Shown in pieces: positions 7,409 to 14,460 of a stretch of 18,314 nucleotides of DNA. Source of the DNA: an uncultured Desulfovibrionaceae bacterium (lineage in GTDB: Bacteria > Desulfobacterota > Desulfovibrionia > Desulfovibrionales > Desulfovibrionaceae); contig CASQEL010000011.1 in NCBI GenBank assembly GCA_949427775.1, positions 1-18,314 on the forward strand. Reading direction: 5' to 3'. How positions within the stretch are numbered: position 1 is the stretch's first letter; each line of letters starts with the position of its first letter. The notes under the pieces are model-generated. The model did no database searches, was not told where the DNA came from, and saw only the letters and a list, made by a program, of their open reading frames with translations. The position numbers were made by a program, and so were the translations under genes.

Positions 7409-8893
7409 ATGAAGAAAGGAAACAGTTTCTGGCGGGGTTTGGCGGCGTTTGTTCTTCTGGCGACATTCTGCGCCCTGTTCTGGTGGTTGGAAAGCGACGA
7501 TCCGGCGCAAACGCCTCCCCGGCCGCCCGCGACGCTCCGGCAGTCGGAACAGCCGGTTTCTCCGGCCGTCGATGCCTCCGCTCCCTCCCTGTCTCCCGAC
7601 GCGTCCTTTTCGGCGTTGGAAACGGCCCGGACGCTCCGCGCCGCCGTGCCGGATGCCGCGCCGCCCGCCCCATCGCCGGATGTCGCCGACGGCTCCCCGG
7701 ACGACGAGGACGGGGAAAACGTGATCAAGGGCACCATGAGCAAGGGGGATACCGTGGGCAAGCTGCTGGGCGAGTGGGGCCCCCCCGAAGTCGTGCGCGG
7801 CTATGTGGAAGCCGCGCGGCGGGTCTTTCCATTGACCTCGTTCCGGGCCGGACAGGCCTACGCCGTGGTCTGCGACGTGCGCAGCGGCGCGGTCAAGCGC
7901 TTCGAGTATGAAATAGACGCCCGGCGGCGGCTCGTGGTGGAAGGTATCGACCGGCCCGTGGCCCGCGTGGAGAACATCGACTACGACACGCGCCTGGCTC
8001 TCATAGAAGGCCGCATCGACGACAATCTTTTTCAGGCCGTGGCCGATCTGGGGGAATCTCCCCAGCTGGCCCTGTTGCTGGCCAAGCTGTTCGGGTGGGA
8101 AATCAACTTCATCCGCGACATCCGGGAGGGCGACAGTTTCAGCATTCTCGTGGAAAAACTCTACCGCGACGGCGTGTACAAGGGCTACGGCCGGACGCTG
8201 GGGGCCTCGTTCACCAACAGGGGCAAGACCTACGAAGCCTTTCTGTTTCCCGACGCCAGGGGGGCTGTCCGGTATTACAACGCCGCCGGGGAAAACCTGA
8301 AGAAAACCCTGCTTCAGGCTCCGCTGTCCTTTACCCGCGTGACCTCCCGGTTTTCCCACAACCGCAAGCATCCCATCCTGGGCGTCACCCGGCCGCATCT
8401 GGGCGTGGACTACGGCGCGCCCACCGGAACGCCGGTCAAGGCTGTGGGCGACGGCGTGGTCACGCTGCGCGGCTGGGTGGGCGGCTACGGCAATCAGGTC
8501 AAGCTGCGTCACGACGCCGGGCTGGAGTCCATGTATTCCCACCTGTCCGGGTTTGCGCGCGGACTGAAGGTGGGGAGCAGGGTGCGCCAGGGACAGGTTA
8601 TCGCCTTTGTGGGCAGTACCGGACGTTCCACCGGGCCGCATCTGGACTTCCGGTTGCGGCAGCACGGCAAATTCATCGATCCCACCAAGGCCGTCAACCC
8701 CCGCAGCGAACCCGTGCGCAAGGCCGCCATGAAGGCGTTCCGCAAACGCATGGCGCTGGTGCGCGATTATATGCAGGGACGGCGCGCCCTGGTGCAGTAT
8801 ATGCCCGAAGTGCTGGACGCCGCGCCCGTGGTCGAGACGTCTTCCGGATCCGGGGACGCCCCCGCGCGCAAGAAACGCCGCAACAGGAAGTAG
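7409..8893 (+). CDS. Membrane-anchored M23-family peptidoglycan endopeptidase
   Basis: This is a likely cell-wall hydrolase of the MepM/NlpD-related group; 494 residues from ATG 7409 (MKKGNSFWRG). One hydrophobic segment at about 9-28 follows two lysines, giving a signal anchor with the rest in the periplasm. Next comes a Pro/Ala/Ser-rich linker (about 35-105), then an OapA/LysM-like region (about 110-310), and the LytM/M23 domain (about 315-435). Metal and catalytic residues are His330 and Asp334 (HLGVD), His378 (YSHL) and His411 (GPHLDF). The second His of the usual HxH is Asp413 here. A basic tail rich in Lys/Arg ends the protein. The start codon overlaps the stop of a small open frame (ATGA). 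The gene converges on the acyltransferase gene 63 bp away, with no clear terminator between. Specific substrate bonds cannot be told from sequence. Confidence 0.88.
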   Translation: MKKGNSFWRGLAAFVLLATFCALFWWLESDDPAQTPPRPPATLRQSEQPVSPAVDASAPSLSPDASFSALETARTLRAAVPDAAPPAPSPDVADGSPDDEDGENVIKGTMSKGDTVGKLLGEWGPPEVVRGYVEAARRVFPLTSFRAGQAYAVVCDVRSGAVKRFEYEIDARRRLVVEGIDRPVARVENIDYDTRLALIEGRIDDNLFQAVADLGESPQLALLLAKLFGWEINFIRDIREGDSFSILVEKLYRDGVYKGYGRTLGASFTNRGKTYEAFLFPDARGAVRYYNAAGENLKKTLLQAPLSFTRVTSRFSHNRKHPILGVTRPHLGVDYGAPTGTPVKAVGDGVVTLRGWVGGYGNQVKLRHDAGLESMYSHLSGFARGLKVGSRVRQGQVIAFVGSTGRSTGPHLDFRLRQHGKFIDPTKAVNPRSEPVRKAAMKAFRKRMALVRDYMQGRRALVQYMPEVLDAAPVVETSSGSGDAPARKKRRNRK

Positions 8894-8956
8894 CGAGTGC
8901 GGTTCAACGCCACAGGACGTGGGTCGAGAGAAAATTATCGACGGACCATAAGCTGC

Positions 8957-11029
8957 TCATCGCGGGCTTTCGGGTGTTCGCATCAGCCAGGGTCGGAGGA
9001 TTTTTTGCGCCTGAAAGGCGCTTCCGATCTCTGAAAGATGATCATCGTCATAATAGAGCGGCAGACCTTCATCATTCAGGACCAGGCACTCCTCCCGGGG
9101 ACAAAAAGCGTCGATTGCATCAAGAACTGTGACGCCGGGCAGTTTTCTGAACTCGTTCAGAATATCCAGATAGGGCTTTTGTCGTTCCAGCGTTTCGGTT
9201 TTCAGCGTGCGCGGATACTCACTTTTGATAGTGAAGTGGGTCAGACCTCTGCTGAAAAGCTCTCGCGCATCCACGTTCAACTCCGGATTTTCCGCGACAA
9301 TGGCCACTTCTTTTTTCATTTTCTGTAACTGACCGACAAAATTTTGCAGATCAGCTTTGCATTTTTCCTTTCCTGAAGCACTGTGTCTTCTGTCCTTGGC
9401 ATCCCTTCGCTCACCCTGATTATGTATTCCCTGTAAATAAAGTATACCGCGTGTGACAATAATGACTTTGGAAATGTCCTGTTTTGAAGATAAAAATTTG
9501 AGAATCCTGTCAGGTTGATGTTTAAGATTGGGATCCCATTTTTCCAGGCCGGGGTGATACCTTCCCAGAAGGACGGTATTGTATCCATACGCCTTGCCCA
9601 AGGCGGCAATGCCGGGATACGCCGAGCCGGCATGGCTGTCTCCAACAACGGCCACTGTAACTGAAGATCCGGTATTGGTATACCGGCAGTATGTTACATC
9701 GCCCCGTTCAAATCCTGTATAGGATAATCCGTCGTCATCTATGGATGGCGGACGCTGAAGCGCATCAAGTATGGCCTGGCGATGCCGAAATTTGGCTCTT
9801 TCAGGGAACCCGTCGGCCAGCCGGACGAAACTTCCCAATGCTGAAAGAAGCAGCATACAGAACAGGAGAAAAGGAATCTTGGTTTTTCCGAAAGCTGAAC
9901 CGAATCGAAGCGGTTTTTCCACAAAAAAATAGGTCAGCACTGCCAACACAAAAGCCATACCGACGAGGAAGAGGCGCAAAATTCTTGTCTCCACATTCAG
10001 ATCGCCATGGAGAAGAAAGGCGAACGACAAAAGCGGCCAATGCCAGAGATAGAGCGGGTAGGAAATTTTTCCTATAAAAATTGCTATCTTATTTGCGAGA
10101 AAAACGTGGCTCAGCAGATTGTTTGTTCCGGCCGCCACAAGCGACAGCGCGCCCAAAACAGGGAACAGCGCCTTATAGCCCGGAAAGGCGTCGTCCTGGC
10201 TGGTCGTTACAAGACCTGCTCCCAAAAGACAAAATCCCAGGGCGGCCAGGATCAATCCCAGGCTTGAACCATCCCCGGCGACCGAATGCCCGTTATGGTC
10301 GGGCCGGTCATCCGTAGTGCGGCAATAGAGAATTCGCTCGCAGACGTTGTCGAGCTGTCGTCGCAGGTTTTGCATCCTGGGTTCGCGGCTCAAGGCCATC
10401 AGCAACGCGCCGGCCAGAAGCTCCCAGAACCGCAGCAGGGGAGAATAAAAGTCCGCCGTGGGATCGATACGGTACAGATACATATTATCCCAAAAAGAAA
10501 GCAGTCCGAGAAAGCCCACGACCACGGCGGCCCTGAGACGGCGGCGATGACAGAACCAAAGAACGAGCGGGAGAACAAGGTAAAATTGCTCCTCAATACC
10601 CAGACTCCATAAATGCAGCAGCGGCTTGGCCCTGGCGGCGCTGTCAAAATATCCCGCTTCCCGCCAAAGCAGAAAATTGGAAATAAAGGTCGAGCCTCCA
10701 AAAACCTGTTTGCCCAACGCCTTGAATTCGTCAGGCAGCAGGGTAAGCCAACCGGCCATCAGACATGCCGCCAGGACGACAAGCAGCGCGGGGAAGATGC
10801 GGAGAATGCGACGCTTGTAAAAACGACGCGGACTGAACGTGCCTTCATGGAGATCAGTCAGAAGAATCCCGCCGATCAAATAGCCGGAAATGACAAAAAA
10901 AATATCCACGCCGATGAATCCCCCGGCAACTGTGTGGGGAAAGGCATGAAACCCCACAACAAGAAGCACAGCGACAGCGCGTAATCCGTCAATATCGGGT
11001 CTGTAGGGCAAGGAATGGCGGGCGTTCAC
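8957..11029 (-). CDS. OafA/YrhL-type acyltransferase with C-terminal SGNH domain
   Basis: This is an integral-membrane acyltransferase that probably O-acetylates a surface glycan (O-antigen, capsule or similar); 690 residues. The start is GTG 11029, with GAGGAG nine bases upstream. The acyltransferase-3 part (about 1-400) has RPDIDGLRAVAVLLVV and His28, GGFIGVDIFFVISGYL (36-51), the RRILRIFPAL loop (73-82), HLWSLGIEEQFYL (139-151) and about ten hydrophobic segments ending in YFFVEKPLRFG. The periplasmic SGNH part (about 440-690) has GDSHAG with nucleophile Ser465 and DDDHLS (661-666) with the catalytic Asp/His. This fusion is known for OafA-like O-antigen acetylases. It is far more AT-rich than its neighbours: 21 G/C of 60 bases at 9421-9480, against 45 of 60 at 8401-8460 in the adjacent peptidase gene. 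It is probably horizontally acquired. It diverges from a small regulator gene, and its target sugar is unknown. Confidence 0.92.
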   Translation of the reverse strand: MNARHSLPYRPDIDGLRAVAVLLVVGFHAFPHTVAGGFIGVDIFFVISGYLIGGILLTDLHEGTFSPRRFYKRRILRIFPALLVVLAACLMAGWLTLLPDEFKALGKQVFGGSTFISNFLLWREAGYFDSAARAKPLLHLWSLGIEEQFYLVLPLVLWFCHRRRLRAAVVVGFLGLLSFWDNMYLYRIDPTADFYSPLLRFWELLAGALLMALSREPRMQNLRRQLDNVCERILYCRTTDDRPDHNGHSVAGDGSSLGLILAALGFCLLGAGLVTTSQDDAFPGYKALFPVLGALSLVAAGTNNLLSHVFLANKIAIFIGKISYPLYLWHWPLLSFAFLLHGDLNVETRILRLFLVGMAFVLAVLTYFFVEKPLRFGSAFGKTKIPFLLFCMLLLSALGSFVRLADGFPERAKFRHRQAILDALQRPPSIDDDGLSYTGFERGDVTYCRYTNTGSSVTVAVVGDSHAGSAYPGIAALGKAYGYNTVLLGRYHPGLEKWDPNLKHQPDRILKFLSSKQDISKVIIVTRGILYLQGIHNQGERRDAKDRRHSASGKEKCKADLQNFVGQLQKMKKEVAIVAENPELNVDARELFSRGLTHFTIKSEYPRTLKTETLERQKPYLDILNEFRKLPGVTVLDAIDAFCPREECLVLNDEGLPLYYDDDHLSEIGSAFQAQKILRPWLMRTPESPR

Positions 11030-11080
11030 GTTACCGGACTCCTCGTTGCGGGGCGGGGGAAAATTGCATGGACAGAATTA

Positions 11081-11137
11081 ATCTATAGGTTAAAAAATAA
11101 GCTATAGGTTAATTTTTAAGTCATAGCTTAATCTGTT
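11081..11137. promoter_or_regulatory. Three direct repeats of exact 19-bp period, candidate operator
   Basis: The units start at 11081, 11100 and 11119. The first two share the 11-base core CTATAGGTTAA exactly; the third has TCATAGCTTAA (8 of 11). A further dyad ATAGGCTAT follows at 11148-11156. The array fills the AT-rich space between the acyltransferase (leftward) and the XRE regulator (rightward). XRE-type regulators commonly bind their own divergent promoter region, so this is a likely autoregulatory operator; the link is inference. Promoter-like TA-rich hexamers overlap the repeats on both strands, but none is strong enough to call. Confidence 0.6.
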
Positions 11138-11165
11138 CCCTCAGGCAATAGGCTATGCTGGAACA

Positions 11166-11411
11166 ATGTCCCCAAAATATTCAGATATGTTCGGACCGGT
11201 ACTCAGACAGTTGCGCAATCGCCAGAATTTCACTCAGGAGCGGCTGGGCGAACTGGCGGGGACGACTGCCGCGTTTGTCAGTATGCTGGAAAGCGGACAC
11301 AAGTACCCCAACCTGGAAATGCTTTTCAAGCTGGCCTATGCTCTGAAAATCCGCCCCGGTCTTTTTTTGGATGAAATGGAAAAGCGTTCGGGGCACGATT
11401 TGAGAGCGTGA
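11166..11411 (+). CDS. Small XRE-family (Cro/CI-like) transcriptional regulator
   Basis: The product has 81 residues, essentially a single HTH_3 domain. LRQLRNRQNFTQERLGELAG forms helices 1-2, TTAAFVSMLESGHKYPNLEML carries the recognition helix and the conserved E-x-G-x-x-x-P segment, and LFKLAYALKIRPGLFL closes the fold. There is no sensor or oligomerisation domain, as in stand-alone antirepressor/phage-type regulators and restriction-modification C proteins. The ribosome-binding site is poor (GGAA four bases before ATG 11166). It lies divergent to the AT-rich acyltransferase gene with phased repeats between, so it may control that gene and itself. No restriction or toxin partner gene is adjacent. 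The family call is secure; the target is inference. Confidence 0.85.
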   Translation: MSPKYSDMFGPVLRQLRNRQNFTQERLGELAGTTAAFVSMLESGHKYPNLEMLFKLAYALKIRPGLFLDEMEKRSGHDLRA

Positions 11412-11621
11412 GCACCCTTGCATCGGCCGCCGCGAAAACGCGCGCGGGAAAACGCGAAAGAAAAAATGTCACGAGCATTGAAAATGCCGGAGGGAAAGCC
11501 CTGACGTGCCTGTGGAGCGCGATAAAACCGGCTGATGTTCGGCCGTTCCGACGGCGTCAGGCGGACCCGGGCGGCGCGGCGGGTTTGACCATCCGCGCCG
11601 CATGAGGCATAGCAGAGGAAA

Positions 11622-11660
11622 GCCCCGGCGGCATGTCCCGCGCGCCGCGCGGGCCGGGGC
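11622..11660. other. GC-rich two-part hairpin in the rfbF leader
   Basis: The outer arms GCCCCGG (11622-11628) and CCGGGGC (11654-11660) pair perfectly. Inside, CCCGCGC (11637-11643) pairs with GCGCGGG (11647-11653) around a three-base loop, with an eight-base bulge on the left side. No T-run follows, so it is a structured leader or a factor-dependent stop rather than a standard terminator. Confidence 0.5.
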
Positions 11661-11662
11661 GG

Positions 11663-11676
11663 CGGAAAATGTTCCG
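11663..11676. promoter_or_regulatory. CGGAAAATGTTCCG, near-palindrome recurring from the gyr spacer
   Basis: It differs at one position from the perfect palindrome at 1941-1954 and sits 84 bp upstream of the rfbF start. This is a candidate binding site for an unknown dimeric factor; the recurrence is seen directly, the function is inferred. Confidence 0.35.
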
Positions 11677-11699
11677 GCGGCTTGCTTACCCAACGCGCC

Positions 11700-11711
11700 G
11701 CAAGGCCTTGC
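11700..11711. promoter_or_regulatory. 12-bp palindrome upstream of rfbF
   Basis: GCAAGGCCTTGC is a perfect palindrome ending 48 bp before the rfbF start codon. It could be an operator; nothing else supports it. Confidence 0.25.
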
Positions 11712-11759
11712 TCTTCGGGGCGGGGATGCAAGACGCGCCTTGACCAAAAGGAATACCTG

Positions 11760-12524
11760 ATGAAAGTCATCATTATGTGCGGCGGCAAGGGCACGCGCCT
11801 GCGCGAGGAAACGGAATTCAAGCCCAAGCCCATGGTGGAGATCGGCGGCCGTCCGGTGCTGTGGCACATCATGTCCATCTACGCCCGGTACGGCTTCAAG
11901 GACTTTGTGCTGCCCCTGGGATACAAGGGGGAAGTCATCAAACAATATTTTCACGATTACAACATCCGCAACACCGATTTCACGGTGGATCTCAAAAGCG
12001 GCGCCGTGACCGCCCACGGCGGCGACTGCGAGGACTGGCGGGTCACTCTCTGCGACACCGGTCAGGAGACGCTCAAGGGCGCGCGCATCAAGCGGGTCGC
12101 CCGGCATATCGACACGGATCGCTTCATGGTCACCTACGGCGACGGCGTGGCCGACATCAATCTGGACAAACTCATAGAGTTTCATGAAAAATCCGGAAAG
12201 ATAGGCGCCTTCACCGGCGTGCGCATGCCTTCCCGTTTCGGCGCCGTGACCACGGACGCGCAAGGAAACATTCTGTCCTGGGAAGAAAAACCCGTGCTGA
12301 ACGAGTATATCAATTGCGGATTTTTCGTTTTCAAGAGAGAATTTCTGGACTATCTCTCCGAAGACGAATCCTGCGATCTGGAAAAGGAACCCTTGCAGCG
12401 TCTGGCCGCCGAAGGCCAACTGTCCATGTATCCCCATCCCGGACAGTGGCAGTGCATGGACACCCTGCGCGACTCCCAGAAGCTCAACGCGCTCTGGGAC
12501 GCGGGCCAGGCTTTCTGGAGATGA
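11760..12524 (+). CDS. rfbF: Glucose-1-phosphate cytidylyltransferase
   Basis: The enzyme makes CDP-glucose from CTP and alpha-D-glucose 1-phosphate, the first step of the CDP-sugar branch used for dideoxy- and related surface sugars; 254 residues, the usual length. The start ATG 11760 (MKVIIMCGGKGTRLREETEF) has AAGGAA six bases upstream. The N-terminal nucleotidyltransferase signature GGKGTRLREET is followed by KPKPMVEIGGRPVLWHIM, typical of RfbF/DdhA. Asp in TYGDGVADIN (about residue 129) is the metal ligand, and EEKPVLNEYINCGFFVF marks the sugar-binding part. rfbG follows after three bases, so both are cotranscribed. It is a cytoplasmic enzyme. The identity is well supported by the whole-length pattern. 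Confidence 0.95.
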   Translation: MKVIIMCGGKGTRLREETEFKPKPMVEIGGRPVLWHIMSIYARYGFKDFVLPLGYKGEVIKQYFHDYNIRNTDFTVDLKSGAVTAHGGDCEDWRVTLCDTGQETLKGARIKRVARHIDTDRFMVTYGDGVADINLDKLIEFHEKSGKIGAFTGVRMPSRFGAVTTDAQGNILSWEEKPVLNEYINCGFFVFKREFLDYLSEDESCDLEKEPLQRLAAEGQLSMYPHPGQWQCMDTLRDSQKLNALWDAGQAFWR

Positions 12525-12527
12525 ATC

Positions 12528-13640
12528 ATGTTCAATAATGTGTATCAGGGCCGCCGCGTGCTGGTGACGGGCCATACCGGCTTCAAGGGTTCCTGGCTGA
12601 CGGCCTGGCTGCTGTCCCTGGGCGCGCGGGTGGCCGGGTATTCAAACGGCATTCCCACGCAACCGGCCCACTTTGTCGTGGCCGGGTTGGGCGACAGGAT
12701 CACGGATCTGCGCGGCGACGTGCGGGATCGGGCGCAACTGGTCGGCGCGGTGCGGGAATTCGCGCCGGAAATCGTGTTCCATCTGGCGGCGCAGGCCCTG
12801 GTGCGCGCCTCCTACGACGATCCGGCGGGCACCTTCGAGGCCAACATGCTCGGCACGCTGAATATTCTGGAAGCCGTGCGCGCCACGCCGTCGGTCAGGG
12901 CCGTGGTCTGCATCACCAGCGACAAATGCTACCGCAACGACGAATGGGTCTGGGGCTACCGCGAGCGGGATCACCTCGGCGGGGACGACCCCTACAGCGC
13001 GTCCAAGGGCTGCGCGGAGATCATCGCCCATTCGTATTTCACCTCCTTTTTCAAAAACGGCCCGGCCTGCGCCACCACCAGGGCGGGCAACGTCATCGGT
13101 GGCGGGGACTGGGCGGCGGATCGCATCGTGCCCGACTGCGCGCGCGCCTGGGCCGAGGGAAATCCCGTGCAGATCCGAAGCCCCTGGGCCACCCGTCCCT
13201 GGCAGCATGTGCTCGAACCCCTGTCCGGCTATCTGTGGCTGGGCGCGGAGCTGTTCGCCGGAAGACAGGAGCCTTTTCCGCTGTCGGGCGAGGCCTACAA
13301 TTTCGGTCCGGCGGCCGACGTGAACAACACCGTGGCCGAGGTGGTGGACGCCCTGGCCGTCCACTGGCCGGGGTTTTCCGGCGTCATGGATCGGGATGGT
13401 CAGGCGGGCCGCAAGGAGTGCACCCTGCTCAAGCTGTGCTGCGACAAGGCGTTGGCCTGCCTGCGCTGGAAGGCCACCCTGACGTTCGAGGAAACCATCC
13501 GCTACACGGCGGAGTGGTACCGCGCGTTTTACAGGCCGGAGGGAAGCAAGGTTCCCCAGGATATGCTCGCCTTCACCCTGGGACAGATCGCCGCCTACGT
13601 CACGGTTGCCGAACACCGGGGACTGGCCTGGACAAAATGA
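12528..13640 (+). CDS. rfbG: CDP-glucose 4,6-dehydratase
   Basis: This NAD-dependent short-chain dehydrogenase/reductase turns CDP-glucose into CDP-4-keto-6-deoxyglucose; 370 residues, standard for RfbG/DdhB. The nucleotide-binding GHTGFKG lies at 15-21, the family signature HLAAQALVRASY at about 85-96, catalytic TSDK (Asp132, Lys133) at 130-133, and the YxxxK pair is Tyr156 and Lys160. RAGNVIGGGDWAADRIVPD and TRPWQHVLEPLSGYL are hallmarks of this subfamily. GGAG seven bases upstream serves ATG 12528, three bases after the rfbF stop. A 138-bp GC-rich spacer separates it from the epimerase gene. The identity is secure. Confidence 0.96.
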   Translation: MFNNVYQGRRVLVTGHTGFKGSWLTAWLLSLGARVAGYSNGIPTQPAHFVVAGLGDRITDLRGDVRDRAQLVGAVREFAPEIVFHLAAQALVRASYDDPAGTFEANMLGTLNILEAVRATPSVRAVVCITSDKCYRNDEWVWGYRERDHLGGDDPYSASKGCAEIIAHSYFTSFFKNGPACATTRAGNVIGGGDWAADRIVPDCARAWAEGNPVQIRSPWATRPWQHVLEPLSGYLWLGAELFAGRQEPFPLSGEAYNFGPAADVNNTVAEVVDALAVHWPGFSGVMDRDGQAGRKECTLLKLCCDKALACLRWKATLTFEETIRYTAEWYRAFYRPEGSKVPQDMLAFTLGQIAAYVTVAEHRGLAWTK

Positions 13641-13778
13641 CGCGCCGGACGGCGGAGACAGGGAAAGCGGACGGGCCGGAGCGAAGCGCGCGGAAAGCGC
13701 CCGGACCCGGCGGGACGCGGAACGCCTCGGGCGCGGCGGTTTCCGGGCAATCGAGCAGTTCATGAAAGGATGTGTCTG

Positions 13779-14285
13779 ATGAAAACGAACGTGGTTCCCG
13801 AACAGGACGGCCTGCTGCCGGTGGGCATCGACGGCGCGTACCTGCTGGAATTGAAGGTGATTCCCGCCGCCGGGGGGCCGGTGTTGCGCATGCTGCGCCC
13901 GGATTCCCCGCTGTTCGCCGGGTTCGGGGAGCTGTACTTTTCCGAAGTGGAACCGGGCGCGGTCAAGGCCTGGAAACAGCACGCCCGGCAGACGCAGCAT
14001 TTCGCGGCGCCCTCCGGACGGCTCAGGGTGGCGCTGTACGACGACAGGGAGGCCTCTCCCACGCGGGGAACGCTGCGGGAAGTGCTGCTGGGCCGTCCGG
14101 ACCACTACCGTCTGCTGCGCATCCCTCCGCGTGTCTGGTACGGCTTCACCGCGCTGGGAACAGCGCCCGCGCTGATCTGCAACTGCGCGGACATTCCTCA
14201 CGATCCGGCGGAGTCGATCCGCCGCGATCCCGAGGATGCGTCCATTCCCTATTCCTGGCGGGAAAGGAATCCGACCGGCTCATGA
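13779..14285 (+). CDS. RmlC-like cupin, divergent sugar-nucleotide 3,5-epimerase family
   Basis: The product has 168 residues from ATG 13779, with AAAGGA eight bases upstream; an ATG nine bases earlier overlaps that site and is less likely. The pattern is that of the dTDP-4-dehydrorhamnose 3,5-epimerase family: GELYFSEVEPGAVKAWKQH, then GRLRVALYDDREASPTRG (80-97) and IPPRVWYGFTALG (115-127). The canonical RGLHYQ is replaced by a KAWKQH segment (63-68), and IPxGFAHGF becomes IPPRVWYGF, so it belongs to a side branch rather than true RmlC. Next to rfbF and rfbG, the likely substrate is CDP-4-keto-6-deoxyglucose, epimerised at C3 and/or C5. The substrate is inference; an isomerase or binding role is also possible. 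Confidence 0.78.
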   Translation: MKTNVVPEQDGLLPVGIDGAYLLELKVIPAAGGPVLRMLRPDSPLFAGFGELYFSEVEPGAVKAWKQHARQTQHFAAPSGRLRVALYDDREASPTRGTLREVLLGRPDHYRLLRIPPRVWYGFTALGTAPALICNCADIPHDPAESIRRDPEDASIPYSWRERNPTGS

Positions 14286-14355
14286 AAACGCCGAATCTTC
14301 CCTATGAAGAGGGACCGCGCCCGACCGCCGGGCGGGCGGCGGCCCCTGTGGACGG

Positions 14356-14384
14356 GATGTTCCACGCGGCCGCGCCGGAACATC
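14356..14384. repeat. Inverted repeat GATGTTCC/GGAACATC before the alcohol dehydrogenase
   Basis: Perfect 8-bp arms at 14356-14363 and 14377-14384 flank a 13-bp centre containing GCGGCCGC. The half-sites match the CGGAACAT motif seen in other gaps of this window. It lies in the 175-bp gap between the epimerase and the dehydrogenase and may mark the promoter region of the downstream three-gene unit. The rest of this gap shows no promoter I would trust. Confidence 0.4.
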
Positions 14385-14460
14385 GCATCGCGCGGGCCGA
14401 CGACGCGCCGCACAAGGCCGGGGAACACGGCCGCAACAGCCCCCGGCGGAGGTTTTTTCG

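Larger units (their letters stand above)
11412..11759. other. Noncoding leader region upstream of the CDP-sugar genes
   Basis: These 348 bp hold no convincing gene. The first part has two near-identical 12-mers (CGCGAAAACGCG at 11431 and CGGGAAAACGCG at 11445). The second half is dense in inverted repeats: a hairpin at 11622-11660, a CGGAAAATGTTCCG motif at 11663-11676 and a 12-bp palindrome at 11700-11711. This part probably contains the promoter and leader of rfbF, although no clear -35/-10 pair could be picked. Confidence 0.45.

Noticed and set aside
7215..7412. 65-codon frame before the peptidase gene, with AGGG upstream and an ATGA overlap
   Set aside because: Arg/Ala/Ser-rich product without recognised features and with rare-looking codon choice; probably chance in the dnaA upstream gap, though not excluded.
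8923..8942. Weak inverted repeat (GTCGA/TCGAC, ten-base loop) between the convergent peptidase and acyltransferase genes
   Set aside because: Five-bp stem without a T-run on either strand; too weak to call a terminator.
14286..14460. Sigma-54 promoter for the dehydrogenase operon
   Set aside because: No GG-N10-GC pair with a reasonable TGGCAC/TTGCW match was found.
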